A stretch of 64,000 nt of DNA from Salminus brasiliensis (GCF_030463535.1 NC_132878.1:94670339-94734338), one strand, 5' to 3'; shown: positions 21,944 through 35,599, numbered from the stretch's first letter. The notes: generated by a model not told the origin, from the sequence alone. Program-made: numbers and translations.

Positions 21944-22589
21944 GGTGCCGTTGTAGGTCAACAGAAATCTGTAGAAGAGAAGCAGATCAGAGTCAGATGT
22001 TTTGATAGGAAGTCTGATATTTGATCTCTTAGATCTGGGCTACCATAGTAGTCTCCAACCCTGCTTCTGAAGAGCTCAGAACTCAAGGTTCTCCAGCAAA
22101 CTGCACCAAATCTTAGCTTGGGGTTGAAGACCAAAGTTGTCCCCAGTGGTTTGATCCTGTAGACCCAGCACACACCAACCCAAGGTTCACAGACTTCGAA
22201 TCCAACCCTAATCGTCCCCTTTTGATTCAACTAATCACTTCCTTCAGATGTCCTTGATTGGCTTATTGGGGTATGTTAGATTTGGGTTGTAGTTGAAATC
22301 TGCTGGACGGTTTTCCCAACCCCTCCTCTATTGACAGCAAAATCCCAGGCTGCTTTAGTTACCGGTCCAGTGCCAAAGTAGATCCACCTTCAATATCAGG
22401 TCTCCTGCCAACTTAGCACATGTGAAAAATGTACAATAGGGGGTTGACAAAAAATATGTGAAAGAGGGTCTTAGTTGAAGTAAAAAGAGTAGAACAAGGC
22501 ATTTGAACTGCTTCATGCATGGCGAAGGCAACCGTTAGGATCCATTCAGAAGGTCGCCATCTACCACTGCGTAATAGAATGAAGAATCC

Positions 22590-22669
22590 TCACTATTTCA
22601 TCATCAACTGTGGCTACAGAGATGTGGAGTCTTCTAGGGGGCGCATTAGCCAGGTTTGGAATAACCTGG
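22590..22669 (-). repeat. Inverted copy of the intron block, left half
   Basis: The segment 'catcatcaactgtggctaca' through 'ccaggtttggaataacctgg' is the reverse complement of 26765-26855. Its continuation is found at 25754-25870, on the other side of the LINE. Confidence 0.8.
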
Positions 22670-22743
22670 AATAACGCCGTCCGGTTCCGGTCGGCGGCGC
22701 GTTAACACGCAGCGGCCACTCTTGGTCCGAGAAATGGTGCTTT

Positions 22744-23294
22744 TTGTGTCATTGTTTGTGGATATTTACATCCATCTCTGCAAATATGTGCACCGGAACA
22801 CCAGTGCACATATTCTACCACCGCCAGACCCTGCTTCAGTGGAGAAATCAGCCTAGAAACAATCTTCCGGACGACGTTCTGCAGACGCTACAAGAGCTCA
22901 GCCTGCTACAAGACCCAGGCCTGCAGTCCGCAGCGTTTCCTGATGGCGGAGCCCGGCGGAAGTGTCATCGCAAGCGGTGCGAGCGAAAGCGGAAGCGCGG
23001 TAAGAGAGCCGGGGTTCGCGCGAGGCTAAAGGCTAGCCCTAGCCGTCCGGCTATACCATCGCTATTCCTCGCAAACGTCTGCTCCCTCGACAATAAACTG
23101 GACTGCATTCGACTCCAGCGAGCGACCCAGCGAGAGTTCAGAGACTGCTGTGCTCTAGTCTTTGTGGAATCGTGGCTCAGCGACAGTATTCCAGAAAGCG
23201 CCATTCAGCTAGACGGGCTAGCCTCGTTCAGAGCGGATAGGAGCGCGGCTCTGTCCGGGAAGTCCAGTCAGTACTCCCTAAATTCCATCAACAT
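22744..23294 (+). pseudogene. LINE endonuclease N-terminal remnant
   Basis: The frame from 22744 to about 23270 reads a basic leader ('[20 protein letters not shown]') and then '[18 protein letters not shown]' and '[15 protein letters not shown]'. These match the start of an apurinic-type endonuclease domain, including the Asn and the Glu of the 'xxExW' motif. After '[13 protein letters not shown]' the sequence jumps to 'NSINMW', the site where the downstream frame begins. The middle of the domain, with its catalytic Asp and His residues, is missing. The element cannot cut target DNA itself. Confidence 0.75.
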
Positions 23295-25403
23295 GTGGAC
23301 TTTGCCACGAGAGGAGCGAACGCACTGGAACTTGTTTACACAAACATCCCCAGCGCGTACCGGGCCGAGCCCCGCCCCCACCTCGCGTTCTCGGACCACA
23401 TGTCTGTGTATCTGACTCCAGCTTACACACCCCTCATCAGACGCTCCAGACCAGTTCAGAAGCAGGTGAGAACCTGGCCGGCAGGAGCCATCTCTGCCCT
23501 TCAGGACTGTTTTGAGTGCACTGCATGGGACATGTTTAGGGCTGCGACAGAAGGCGACTCTGTTAACTTGGAGGAGTACACAGCATCAGTCACTGGCTAC
23601 ATCAGTAAGTGTATTGATGATGTCACTGTCTCCAAGACCATCACCACACGCCCAAATCAGAAGCCGTGGATGACTCCTGAGGTGCGTGCGCTACTGAGGA
23701 CCCGCGACTCGGCCTTCAGAGTGGGTGACAAGGCGGCCCTAAGGAAAGCAAGAGCCAAATTGTCACGAGCCATCCGAGAGGCAAAGCGCGCACACGCCCA
23801 GAGAATCCACAACCACTTTAAGGACACCGGTGACACACGGCACATGTGGCAGGGCATCCAGGAAATCACAAACTACAGGACAATGCCACCGTCCTGTGAC
23901 AGTAATGCCTTCCTCCCCGATGCCCTGAACGACTTTTATGCACGGTTTGAGGCACAGAACAACACGTTGGTGAGAAAGACCACACCCAAGCCGGATGAGC
24001 AGGTGTTGTGCCTGACTGCAGTGGACGTGAGGAAAACTCTGCGCAGAGTCAACCCACGAAAAGCTGCAGGACCAGACAACATCCCCGGCAGAGTGCTCAG
24101 AGAGTGTGCAGACCAGTTGACAGATATTCTCACGGACATCTTCAACGTCTCCCTGCGCAGCTCCACTGTCCCAACGTGCCTCAAGACCACCACCATCGTC
24201 CCCGTGCCGAAGAAGTCCACGGTGTCCTGCCTCAATGACTACCGTCCCGTAGCTCTCACGCCCATCATCATGAAGTGCTTTGAGAGGTTAGTCATGAGGA
24301 ACATCAAGAACCAACTGCCCTCTTCATTGGACCCCCTGCAATTTGCATATCGTCCCAACCGCTCCACGGACGATGCCATCACCACCACCCTTCATCTCTC
24401 CCTTACCCACCTGGAGAAGAAGGACACCTACGTCAGAATGCTGTTCATAGACTTCAGTTCAGCATTCAACACCATCATCCCACAGAACCTCACGAGGAAG
24501 TTAAGCCTGCTGGGTCTCAACACCCCCCTCTGCAACTGGATCCTGGACTTCCTGACAGGAAGGCCCCAGTTAGTCCGGTTCGGGGACAGCAGCTCCAGCA
24601 CCATCACCATGAACACTGGGGCACCTCAGGGCAGTGTACTGAGTCCTCTGCTGTTCACCCTGCTGACTCATGACTGTGTTGCGAAACACAGTTCTAACAG
24701 CATCATAAAGTTCGCCGATGATACAACTGTGCTTGGTCTCATCAGCAAAGGCGACGAGTCAGCATACAGAGAGGAGGTGCAGCAGCTGACAGACTGGTGT
24801 ACAGTCAACAACCTTCACTGGAATGTAGAGAAGACCAAGGAAATGTTTGTTGACTTAAGGAAATCAAGACCGGACCACTCTCCGCTTAACATCAACGGCT
24901 CCTCTGTGGAGATCGTCAAGAGCACCAAGTTCCTTGGTGTCCACCTAGCGGAGAACCTCACCTGGTCCCTGAACACCAGCTCTACAGCCAAGAAAGCCCA
25001 ACAGCGTCTCTACTTCCTCCGGAAGCTGAGAAAGGCCCGTCTCCCTCCACCCATCCTCACCCTCTTCTATAGGGGAACCATAGAGAGCATCCTAAGCAGC
25101 TGCATCACTGCCTGGTTTGGGACCTGCACAGCCTCTGACCGCAAGTCCCTCCAACGCATTGTGAGGACAGCTGAGAAGATCATCGGAGTCTCTCTCCCCT
25201 CCGTCATGGACATTTACACCACCCGCTGCATCCGCAAAGCAACCAGCATTGTGGATGACTCCACCCACCCTTCACACAGACTGTTCTCCCTCCTGCCATC
25301 AGGAAGAAGGTACCGCAGCATCCGGTCCAACACGACCAGACTCTGCAATAGCTTCTTCCCCCAAGCCATCAGACTCCTCAACACAACTCAACTTCTGAAC
25401 TGA
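23295..25403 (+). CDS. LINE reverse transcriptase ORF
   Basis: A 702-residue open frame starting at an internal Met ('[16 protein letters not shown]'), the last strand of the endonuclease domain. It continues into a linker, a non-LTR reverse transcriptase and a C-terminal region. RT motifs include '[20 protein letters not shown]', '[13 protein letters not shown]', '[12 protein letters not shown]' (catalytic Asp near residue 385), '[16 protein letters not shown]' and 'KFADDTT' (FADD near 473-476). The C-terminus has '[15 protein letters not shown]'. It copies element RNA at the nicked target in the nucleus. It lies in a different frame from the endonuclease remnant, so the original single ORF is broken. 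The uninterrupted RT suggests recent insertion. It sits within, and antisense to, the receptor B intron. Confidence 0.88.
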   Translation: MDFATRGANALELVYTNIPSAYRAEPRPHLAFSDHMSVYLTPAYTPLIRRSRPVQKQVRTWPAGAISALQDCFECTAWDMFRAATEGDSVNLEEYTASVTGYISKCIDDVTVSKTITTRPNQKPWMTPEVRALLRTRDSAFRVGDKAALRKARAKLSRAIREAKRAHAQRIHNHFKDTGDTRHMWQGIQEITNYRTMPPSCDSNAFLPDALNDFYARFEAQNNTLVRKTTPKPDEQVLCLTAVDVRKTLRRVNPRKAAGPDNIPGRVLRECADQLTDILTDIFNVSLRSSTVPTCLKTTTIVPVPKKSTVSCLNDYRPVALTPIIMKCFERLVMRNIKNQLPSSLDPLQFAYRPNRSTDDAITTTLHLSLTHLEKKDTYVRMLFIDFSSAFNTIIPQNLTRKLSLLGLNTPLCNWILDFLTGRPQLVRFGDSSSSTITMNTGAPQGSVLSPLLFTLLTHDCVAKHSSNSIIKFADDTTVLGLISKGDESAYREEVQQLTDWCTVNNLHWNVEKTKEMFVDLRKSRPDHSPLNINGSSVEIVKSTKFLGVHLAENLTWSLNTSSTAKKAQQRLYFLRKLRKARLPPPILTLFYRGTIESILSSCITAWFGTCTASDRKSLQRIVRTAEKIIGVSLPSVMDIYTTRCIRKATSIVDDSTHPSHRLFSLLPSGRRYRSIRSNTTRLCNSFFPQAIRLLNTTQLLN

Positions 25404-25753
25404 TATCTTTCTGGTACATGTACACTCTCCCTCTCTCTCTCTTTCCAACCATTTATCCCAGATAACATGGGAAGCATTTTTTGCACAAGCATTTGCACTA
25501 ATAACTTTACTACCTCACTGGACTCTATTTATCGCACATTGCACAACTTGCACACTACAGTCATTATTTATTATCCTCTGTCTGTACTGTGTTGTGTTGT
25601 CTGTCCGCACTTGTTTGTTTGTGTTGCACTTGTGTCTTGTATGCACTGTCTATGTTGCACCATGGTCCTGGAGGAACGTTGTTTCGTTTCACTGTGTACT
25701 CTGTATGTAGTTGAAATGACAATAAACCCACTTGACTTGACTTGACTTGACCT

Positions 25754-25870
25754 AGCACTTTAAAATCAGGTGCCTCATTCACCGCCATCACAGCAGATTC
25801 ATACTGCAATTAACACACGATTCCCAATATAAACCACTGTAAGCTATCATGCTAGTTAATGCTCTACTGC
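25754..25870 (-). repeat. Inverted copy of the intron block, right half
   Basis: 'agcactttaaaatcag' through 'agctatcatgctagttaatg' is the reverse complement of 26665-26760, with a short extra segment. Together with 22590-22669 it marks an inverted duplicate that the LINE has split. Confidence 0.8.
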
Positions 25871-26104
25871 AAAGTTTTAAGTAATTTTATTCAGGACAAA
25901 ATTTTACCTAAATATGAAGTTTTTACCCTGAAGATCAGAATTGACGTACTACATCACTTACAAATTTTCAGTTCCTTAAGTTAACACCACATAGACATTA
26001 GATAAGTGAAGTCAGCCATACAGTTTACAGTGTAGTGACCTTGTTATGATGCTTATCACAGTTGCCTAAAAATGCTAACACTGTATTTTCAGTGTAACAG
26101 TTGG

Positions 26105-26260
26105 TTGTAGTGGTGGATGTTGCATAGTGGGTAGAAATACTGCATTCCCTTTGACAGACTAGTGTTTGGCAAGCCCATCATACTGCACAAATAAGAGTCC
26201 TTGGGCAAGACTTCAAACCCTACATTCTCCAGCCCCAAATGCTGTAAATGTTAATATAAA
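26105..26260 (+). mobile_element. Diverged SINE-like repeat in intron, copy in B
   Basis: 'ttgcatagtgggtagaaata' and 'aataagagtccttgggcaag' with a terminal 'ccccaaatgctgtaaatgtt' resemble the tRNA-derived SINE at 32694. It is shared with 40265-40440 in unit C, so it predates the duplication. Confidence 0.55.
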
Positions 26261-26445
26261 GCCTAAAACAGAAGATATGACTCACATTCGGACTGATTTG
26301 GCAATTTTGCAAAGCTAGGATATGTATCTGAAGTCAGGAAATGAAGCTGAACTAAAGAAACCTTATTTTGCAGACGCTGCTGACCCCAATTCAGTGCTAA
26401 CTAAAGTTGTCATGGTGACTAAACCGATTTGAGTTAGGAGATTTC

Positions 26446-27235
26446 TGGAATACCGGCCCGGGAGTAAGAATCTGACCGGCAGCATTAGACTGTTGATGTC
26501 TGCTTGGTGAAAAGTCGGGGCAGTGTGCTCGGAGACCTTACACTTTCAATCCCTGTAAGCTCGTAAGTTATGCTAACTCAGACCGCACACAAAAAATGAG
26601 CAGTCTTTTAGCGAGATGCTAGCTGAGAACTAATTCTTTTGGGTTCACATTTTAAGGGCAATCCTCAGAGTAGAACATTGACTAGCATGATAGCTTCCAG
26701 TGGTTTATATTATGAATTGTGTGTTAATGGCAGTATAAACCTGCTGTGATTTTAAAGTGCCAGGTTGTTCCAAACCTGGATAATGCGCCCCCTAGAGGTT
26801 ACAAATTCAGTACTACAGACTCCACAACTCTGTAGCCACAGTTGATGATGAAACAGTGAGGATCGGACTACAAAAACATTCATTCCATGCCCGTTATCTC
26901 CAGCCAAAACTGTGCAGGAATGAGCCTGTTTGCTCAAAACAGAGGGAACGGCTCACATAGCGAACGAGAGCCAATTAGCGCTAGCCCTCCAGCTCAGGAA
27001 ATGCGTGTATTAAAAAGAAGAATCTCTTCTAACTCCAAAGAGGCTCGCTATTAACCACAGACAAGAGAGCGCCTATCAGCAGGAAAGGCAACTGGTTGTC
27101 GGCTCTTTCCAGAGTGAAGTTTGTAAAAAAGCCTTTGTTAATCCCTCTTCTAATACCCTGTGTCTATATAAGCCCTTTGACTCTCTTTATGCGCAGTGGA
27201 GAAATAACATTATTTCCACATCACAGCGATGGCTT
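26446..27235. repeat. Conserved receptor intron block, copy B
   Basis: Near-identical to 40625-41408 in C and, with deletions, to 11698-12190 in A. It includes the plus-strand TATATAAG at 27165-27172 and the segment that also exists inverted at 22590 and 25754. Confidence 0.8.
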
Positions 27236-27239
27236 TGTG

Positions 27240-27900
27240 GTGACTGAGCCTAATACGTAGTTGGATGATGCAGCGTTATCATGGTGGTTTGTGGTATAAT
27301 AGACCACACCAGCACCTCTGAGGACTGAGCATACAAGCCGTACTGAATAGCCTGTCTGCAGCCGTGACCAGTCTGTCGTGATCGGTGCTTATCTAATTAA
27401 CTATAAGATTTGCATTGGTAGGTTAAGACTGATTAAATGCATTAAACTGCCATGTTCTGCTTTTGGTTCCTCTGAGGATCATCTTTATGCATAATGCATT
27501 TAGTCATTTTAAAGCTGAATTTTTAAAAAGCTGGTGGAGTTTACCTTTAAGGTTCAAAAGCAAAGCATGTACTAAATATTTACTAGAGCACTACACTCTA
27601 TACACATGTACTTTTAGTCTCAAAGAGCTGGAGTGTATTAAAAAATGCATTAGAATGATTATAGAGTAATGTACAAAAATTAGGACACCCCATGAAAACA
27701 TTTCAGCAGTAATAAATGTGGGGGGTTCAAACGTTTTTCTCACTAGAAAAACATAAAAAATTTCTATGAATTACATTGTACAGGTTATTTTTAATGACAT
27801 TTCTTTAGATTTATTTATTTATTTGATATACTGTGGGGGGGGCGTCCTTTGTTTTACAAGACTGTTGTATTGTCCACATCAAATGATGAAATCTACAGAA
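27240..27900. other. Intron sequence shared by B and C, absent from A
   Basis: AT-rich DNA; part (27240-27390) matches 41408-41570, and 27710-27890 matches 42545-42690. A joins directly from its 12187 to the equivalent of 27915, so it lost about 0.7 kb. No gene. Confidence 0.5.
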
Positions 27901-28322
27901 AATCATACATATGCAACACATACTATATATTCAGATGCTAATGTAGGCCTCCTCAGACACCAAACCAGCCATCTTCATCAGAATTCCCCTCATTCCACTG
28001 CGTCCACTTGGATCACACGTCCAAGTGGGCATTAAAGCCCACGTCCAGTTACTGATCTTAAGCAGGGAGCGGCATAATGCATGTTTTTGGGCTGAGGTGC
28101 TGAGTTATTTTCATGCTAAAGACCACCTACACAAGTCCAGAGACATGAAAGAGAGGGTTTCCCGTTCTCCCGCTTTACAGGACATGAGAATTAAAGAGTG
28201 CAGTGAAGCTTCAGGGCGTCTGTATTCTGTATTTGCTGTTCTGCTTCGAAAAGGAAAGAGTGAACAGCCCTTAACGCTGAGCACCAAGACAGCAAGTCTG
28301 AAATGTGAAAGCAAACACTTAC

Positions 28323-28397
28323 CTGTGCTGGTCTGTGTGGAGAACCCAGGCTCAGATCTGACTAATGTGCTCAGGCTCTCGTGCAGCAGTTTATATA
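28323..28397 (-). promoter_or_regulatory. TATA box and non-coding exon 1 of receptor B
   Basis: Minus-strand TATATAAA lies at 28390-28397. The donor 'cacag|gtaagt' has its exon side at 28323, so an exon of roughly 40-45 nt would start about 25-30 bp below the TATA box. The layout is the same as in C (43109-43183) and A (12609-12683). The transcription start is inferred, not seen. Confidence 0.6.
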
Positions 28398-28514
28398 GTG
28401 ATGTAGCAAATAAGTGTATTATAGTGGCTTACAGGAAAGAAGAAATGCTTACTTCCTTTTTGGCATTTATTTATTTATGTTTTCTTCACTTTCTCAAATC
28501 CAATCAACTGATAC

Positions 28515-29141
28515 ACTCCTAAAGTAAAGGTGCTTCAGATGGTTCTTTGAGGGATTCCATAGAAGAACCACTTTTGGTTCCATAAAGAAACATGTTTGTA
28601 TTAGAGATGTGTGTGTAAAGAACCCCATCCCCATTTATGTGAATTCATTTATGTGAATTCACTTTCACTAGCAATAGCAATGCCCCCCAGCACTAGGACA
28701 GTGAAGAGTACAACACGTCTCCTCCAACACACTCCAACTTAAGCTAATGCATCATCGCTAGGCAGCCAACCCTCTCAGAGGAAAGCGGCAGATCTCCAGC
28801 TCCAATATAACAGCTGACAGAGGCCTGTGCTGACCAACATCACACCATGAGTGATGTGGAGCAAAAGTGCCATCAACCATGCCATCAAAAGGCCAGTTGT
28901 GCTCTCTCTGACTTCGGCTGCTGATAGCAAGCAGCATGACCCGGGATTCGAACCAGCGATCCTCCATCCCCTATTACAAACATGGTTCTTCATGGAACCA
29001 ACAGTGGTTCTTTAATGGCATCTCTTATAGAACCATTTGGAAAGTGAAACGATTCCACAGCCTTTACTAAAACCCCCTGAAACCCTGTTTAATGATTGTC
29101 TTTTAAAGAATGAAAATTCTCTCACCTTTACTACATAACCC

Positions 29142-29165
<24 letters not shown>
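28515..29165. mobile_element. Hairpin MITE with an internal SINE
   Basis: The left arm 'ccatagaagaaccacttttg' and 'gttccataaagaaac' is mirrored by 'ggaaccaacagtggttcttt' and 'cttatagaaccatttgg' on the right. The same family is at 37535-37735, 52000-52275 and 55140-55375. A SINE occupies the loop. Confidence 0.65.
28745..28985 (-). mobile_element. tRNA-derived SINE
   Basis: The minus strand has a perfect B box GGTTCGAATCC (plus 28944-28954) followed by a core with 'gagagagcacaactggcc', shared with the plus-strand SINE at 36440. Such elements are RNA polymerase III transcripts moved by LINE enzymes. Confidence 0.7.
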
Positions 29166-31270
<2,105 letters not shown>

Positions 31271-31439
31271 AAGCCCCGTCTCCCTCCCCATTCTCCAAGA
31301 TCATTGGCAAAAAAGTGTTCACCAGATTATTATTATCTAAAGCTCCAAGTTTACCTTGTCTCATTTGTGAGCGAGTCTCAGCACAGGAAGTGAGGGGACA
31401 CATCAGAGAAAACTTCCATGCACAACGTCTTCTTGGACT

Positions 31440-31720
31440 TTCCCATTGTACTGTGGGTTGGTCAGTCTAACTGAGTGCTGTCAGTCAAACTCTTTTTCTG
31501 TGGCACAAAGAAGGTAAGAGAAGGTACCAGCTGTAGCCAATCATGATAACTACCGGAAAGTTAAGATAGTTGGTACATAGTTGGTGCAGCGTTCTTGGGG
31601 TTGAAGTCCTCATTTTGACTCCTCCAGAAGGCTTTTTTCCTTGTCCAGGTGGTTCAGCTGCACATTTAGTCAAGCTTGAAGCTTCAGTTTTGGAGCAGGG
31701 GCTTCATTTTTCCATGGTCA
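31440..31720 (-). mobile_element. Tc1-like transposon debris
   Basis: 'ggggttgaagtcctcatttt' and 'gcttcagttttggagcaggg' repeat the pieces found at 19390-19540. It has no open frame of value. Confidence 0.55.
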
Positions 31721-32399
31721 TATTTACTCACTTGACTGTAGACAGTGACACTGCTGTTCCAGCGGCTTCCAGTTCACGGCTGACAACTGATCTTGGACTC
31801 TGTAATCATCCTCCTCAGATCTGCTCAGAGACTTTCTAGTTATACAGTGTGTCACTCAGTCCAATGAGTGCTCTCAGTCAAACTCTTTTTATGTGGTACA
31901 GAGAAGGTTCCAGATGTAGCCAATCATGATCACTGACAGGACGTCAAGAGCTCTTGGTCTTGGCAGGTTAAATGAAGTTGCTTCCGGCCACAGCTCTGCA
32001 TCAGATAACTATATCTGATGTGAACAGGCCTGCTACAGCAGTGCAGTGCGGTTTCAGTTTCCAGGTTAAGCACTATGAAGACCCACTTCTACTGATGTAT
32101 CTTGAAGATGGGGGACACATCTGAAAAACTGAAGTGTTTGCAGGTGGACATGTGAGGCTGTTTGAAACGTATCACTGAATATCACACCTGTGTTTCTAAG
32201 CCTCTACATCAGAAGCTATGTTAGCAATCTATTTTTGCTTTTAGCAGTGTTCATTTATTGTTACTACTGAAATCAAGGGTATTAAAAAGAGTTGATCCTG
32301 CTTTTGTTGGAGTAAATGTCTCTGCTGGCCAGGGAAGAAGGTTTTCTACTAGATTTTGGAGAAGCATTAATGTGAGGATTTGATTGCATTCAGTGACAA

Positions 32400-32520
32400 A
32401 AGCACTTAAATAGTTCATGATGTTGCATGATCACTACCCACCCTCATCATCCCCAACTGATTCCCAACTCATCCAACCCAAAAGTACTTCAAGGGACATC
32501 AAGGGACATGGTCAGTGGTT
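32400..32520. mobile_element. MITE fragment
   Basis: 'gttgcatgatcactacccac' and 'catcatccccaactgattcc' are related (inverted) to 53505-53535 and 55075-55125, part of the family with 'ggacaaaagtattggga' ends. Confidence 0.45.
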
Positions 32521-32693
32521 GATTATTCACTTGAGTTTTGTACACTCGCTGCCAGTAGTGGATGAAATGAAGCAGCAGTGTTGGTTATTTTTCGTTTTAA
32601 AGTTTTAAACCCGAAGTATTGATAGAACTTGCGTGTAAAGAGGACGGTCTCAGTTTAAATCAATTGATCACATTGGCCATCCAGCTAGATAAT

Positions 32694-32913
32694 GGTTGGT
32701 TGGTGTGGCGCAACAGATAACACCACTACCTGCCACTGAGCTACCACACTATGTGGGAGACTGGGGTTCAATTCCCTGTCTGGGTGACTATGCTGTGCTA
32801 CACCAATAAGAGTCCTTGGGCAAGACTCCTAACACTACACTGTCTCTGTAATAGGAGTAACCTTGCAAGTCGCTCTGGATAAGAGCGTCAGCCAAATGCC
32901 GTAAATGTAAATG
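32694..32913 (+). mobile_element. tRNA-derived SINE with 8-bp target duplication
   Basis: About 220 bp, flanked by TAGATAAT at 32686-32693 and 32914-32921. The head has a pol III B box GGTTCAATTCC at 32765-32775. The 3' tail 'aagtcgctctggataagagc' ... 'aaatgccgtaaatgtaaatg' is the same as the 3' end of the LINE fragment at 43865-44405. The perfect duplication indicates a fairly recent insertion. Confidence 0.9.
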
Positions 32914-33039
32914 TAGATAATTTATTACATCAACGCAGCAAGCCCAAGACCAAGAGAAACGTTAAAAATCGGCTGGCTGGAAAAACAGGCTGAGAGGAAC
33001 CTTCATGCCGAGTGACATGACGGAACCCATGCAGTGTGA

Positions 33040-34460
33040 CTCCTCCTTGTCGTATGAGAGACTGTCTTTGCTTATATTGTGGTAATATCAGCCACTATCT
33101 GCGAGAATGCATAGCCCAACCACAAATACATAATGCCCCACCCCCTGGACAGCACATGAAGCCATAGTATTCCCACAAAGGGATCGGTTTCTAAATCTTT
33201 CATGTTGCTAGTTGTTGTATATGTTCAATCCCGCTCTGTTGTCCTTCAGCCTTAATTGATTCCAGAGCTGAAGGAAATCTTATACACACATGTCTGATGG
33301 AGCAACTACACATGAAAATCGAAGAACTCAGGACCCCGTTGAGAGTGGCAGCACTAGGTGGAGGACCAGTTGCACTAGGGACCATCTCAAAAGTGACTCA
33401 ATCATCAGGTCTACAAGTCTACAAGTGCATTACATCGAGAGACACTCTCCTTTCTTATTCTAGAACAACCCAAATTTGAAATGATCTTGGGTCATCTTTA
33501 CCCTGGTTAGAGAAACACAATCCATCAATTTCTTTGTCTGATCCTGCCATCAGAATTGTCCACTTCTCCATCTTTGTCGGTAGGTTTTACATCAGTTGAA
33601 TACCCTGATACTATTGTAGAAGTGCAAATCCCAGCTAAATACATAACAAAATTCGAGGTTTTTAGTAAGCAGAATGTCACCAAACTACCTCCACATCGAG
33701 AAAGTGACTGTGCTATTGATTTAGTAGACAATCCCATAGTAGATAGGTCCTCCATATTGTCTAGCTTTTTCTTCATCAAGAAAAAAGACGATGGCCTCCA
33801 CCCATTTATAGATTACCAAGCCCTTAATCAAATCACCAAAAACTACCCATATCCTCTTATCTATTAGTTCCTGTAGCATTAGAACAGTTCAAGGGAGCCA
33901 GTTTTCTCATGAAATTAGATTTATGGAGTGCGTATAATTATAATTTGATTAGAATTAAGGAAGAAGATGACTGAAAGACTGCGTTTGTGACCACTAGGGT
34001 GCACTATGAATATTTAGTCATGCCATTCATTCTCTCGAAATCCCCCTCTGTTTTTCAAGCTTTTATCAATGAGGTTCTCAGAGACATGTTGGGTACGTTT
34101 GTCATAGCATATTTGGATGATATTCTAGGTTATTCACCGGATAGAGAAACACATAATAGACACATGCGTGCAATCTTACTATGCCTACTCGACAACAACT
34201 TATTTCTGAAAGGAGAAAATGTGAATTATGGTAAAACAGAATGATGGCATAGGAGATTGTGAGCTGTTGACAGTGAAATTAGCCCTAATGCCAAAACTGG
34301 CTGGAAGAAGCTTATCACTCTCTTGTTGTCTTAACTAATCACTGCTCTACAGGCTCGATGGTCCCTCTTTTTCTCACACTTCCATTTTAATTTTACTTAT
34401 AGACCTGGTCCCAGAAATACTAAGGCCAATGCAATATCACATATTTATCAGGATGATCAA
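33040..34460 (+). pseudogene. Ty3/gypsy retrotransposon polyprotein remnant
   Basis: Pieces appear in the normal gag-pol order across several frames. A CCHC zinc knuckle 'CLYCGNISHYLREC' lies near 33066-33110. RT N-terminal 'HRESDCAIDLVDN' and 'SFFFIKKKDDGLHPFIDYQA' lie at 33690-33820. Motif A 'MKLDLWSAYN' is near 33910, 'YEYLVMPFILSKSPSVFQAF' at 34008-34067, and the catalytic 'YLDD' near 34110. An RNase H end 'FNFTYRPGPRNTKANAIS' is near 34390. Stops and frameshifts (after 'PYPLIY', and a TGA where Trp is expected in 'DxKTAF') break the frame. Integrase is not visible. Confidence 0.85.
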
Positions 34461-34639
34461 ATGGAAAGTGAACCCAAGTTACGCATACTACCCCCAGAAG
34501 TGCCAGTATCCTGCATTAGGTGGGAAATAGATGAGGTTAATACCAAAGAATTAGAAAAAGTCGTTATCCCAACTCCCAACTGGTTTATAGGACCTAGGTA
34601 CCCCTGCAGTTCCATACACAGCTCATTACATGGACATTT

Positions 34640-34860
34640 ATTTTGGACTATGTTTTTCCCTTTATTCTTTTGGTCTGTTTGCACCATGTGATGTTTGTGC
34701 GTTTGTCTTTCATGTGTCTTTTGGAACTGACCTTGGCTTGTTTATCAGCCATGGATTGTGCTTATTCCAGTAAAGCCCTCTTTATATTTTACATCTGCGA
34801 GTGTCTGGCCCTGTTTGGCTCTTTACAGTTTATTAGTCTCTACATAAATTTTTTTATTAA
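34640..34860 (+). mobile_element. Possible gypsy 3' LTR remnant
   Basis: Downstream of the polyprotein remnant. 'ttccagtaaagccctcttta' followed by 'acatctgcgagtgtctggcc' has the look of a polyadenylation site and LTR end. The boundaries cannot be proven. Confidence 0.3.
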
Positions 34861-34876
34861 AAAGAATTCTAATATT

Positions 34877-35542
34877 TGTCATGGTGTGTACGGCCAGACA
34901 CCAAGGGATGAACACTCACAGAGATGGAAATCAAAACAAGACACTTTATTAACAAAACCAAATACAAAACAAAGAGATACGAGAAGTGAAGATGAAATCA
35001 AATCAGATGGCGAACAAAACAAACCTGGGACTGGGAGAAGCAGGGAGCCGAGCAAGAGAATAACAAGAGGAAATACAAAACTGAGGACAGAGCCGCGCTC
35101 TGTAAACAAACGGGTAGCTGGGGAACCAGCCGCTAGACCAGAAAGCAAGGCCAACCTAACCTGAACATGCAGAGTACTGCCTAGAATGTAGGTCGCCTTG
35201 GAACCTGAGCAGGAAGCGAACATACCTCGCTTGCCTCTCAAGTCGGACAGAGAATCTCTCCTAAACATGGACCACAGAACTAGAGCTAGCCTGCACACGC
35301 CAGTAATGCTTAAAGAATCCCAGAGCATCACAGAGATTCAAGTAGAGTCAATTCACGGCAGTGAACAAAGGGGATAACGCTCCTTAAGTACTCCCAGTCC
35401 CAGGTGAAACATATGAACAATGAACGAGCAATGAATTAACACAAATGAACATGAATCAACTCAATTGAACAGAAACGAACAGTAAATCCTTATATGGGCC
35501 TGTGGGCGGTGGTTCGGGATCGCCCCGGAGGAGGGCCTGACA
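34877..35542 (-). mobile_element. Solo LTR (666 bp) with perfect 5-bp target duplication
   Basis: On the minus strand it starts TGTCAGGCCC and ends CACCATGACA. It has a TATA-like 'catataagga' and a polyadenylation signal 'gttaataaagtg' in LTR order. ATATT flanks both sides (34872-34876 and 35543-35547). It is opposite in strand to the gypsy remnant, so it is an independent insertion reduced to one LTR by recombination. Confidence 0.88.
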
Positions 35543-35599
35543 ATATTCATATGTCATATTACATCATACTCTATTAAATTAAAGAACAGAGTATCATGA

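Larger units (their letters stand above)
22670..25752 (+). mobile_element. CR1/L2-like LINE, nearly complete but endonuclease-deleted
   Basis: The boundaries come from comparison with the uninterrupted inverted copy at 26755. Flanking 'aataacctgg' and 'agcactttaaaatc' are adjacent there but separated here by about 3.08 kb. The element has a GC-rich 5' region, an endonuclease N-terminus, a full reverse-transcriptase ORF, a CT-rich 3' UTR and a (TTGAC)n tail. Partial copies lie at 15432-15954, 29188-31270 and 50815-51335. Placement in the CR1/L2 group of the Jockey superfamily rests on RT motifs and the short tandem tail. The exact family needs a repeat library. Confidence 0.88.
21969..28322 (-). 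other. Candidate 5' intron of receptor B
   Basis: Acceptor 'ttctcttctacag' ends at 21969 and donor 'cacag|gtaagt' has its exon side at 28323, both on the minus strand and both conserved in C. The intron is about 6.35 kb, against 3.65 kb in C. The difference is mainly the LINE-containing insert at 22462-25984. The LINE lies in antisense orientation to the receptor. Confidence 0.6.
18528..28520. repeat. Segmental duplication unit B
   Basis: Collinear with units A and C. 18528-19000 matches A (8204-9000). 19225-19560 matches C (31430-31710). 19830-20425 matches C (35600-36245). The receptor exon and its flank to 22461 match C (38490-40181). 25985-28490 matches C (40187-43260), with a C-specific insertion. 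About 3.5 kb at 22462-25984 (inverted intron copy plus LINE) is absent from C. Confidence 0.85.

Noticed and set aside
21944-21961. Upstream TTG start for receptor B
   Set aside because: Vertebrate genes rarely use TTG. The ATG at 21943 aligns with the starts of C and E.
34643-35164. 173-residue plus-strand frame
   Set aside because: It runs from a possible gypsy LTR remnant across the 5-bp target duplication into an antisense solo LTR, so it is a chance frame.
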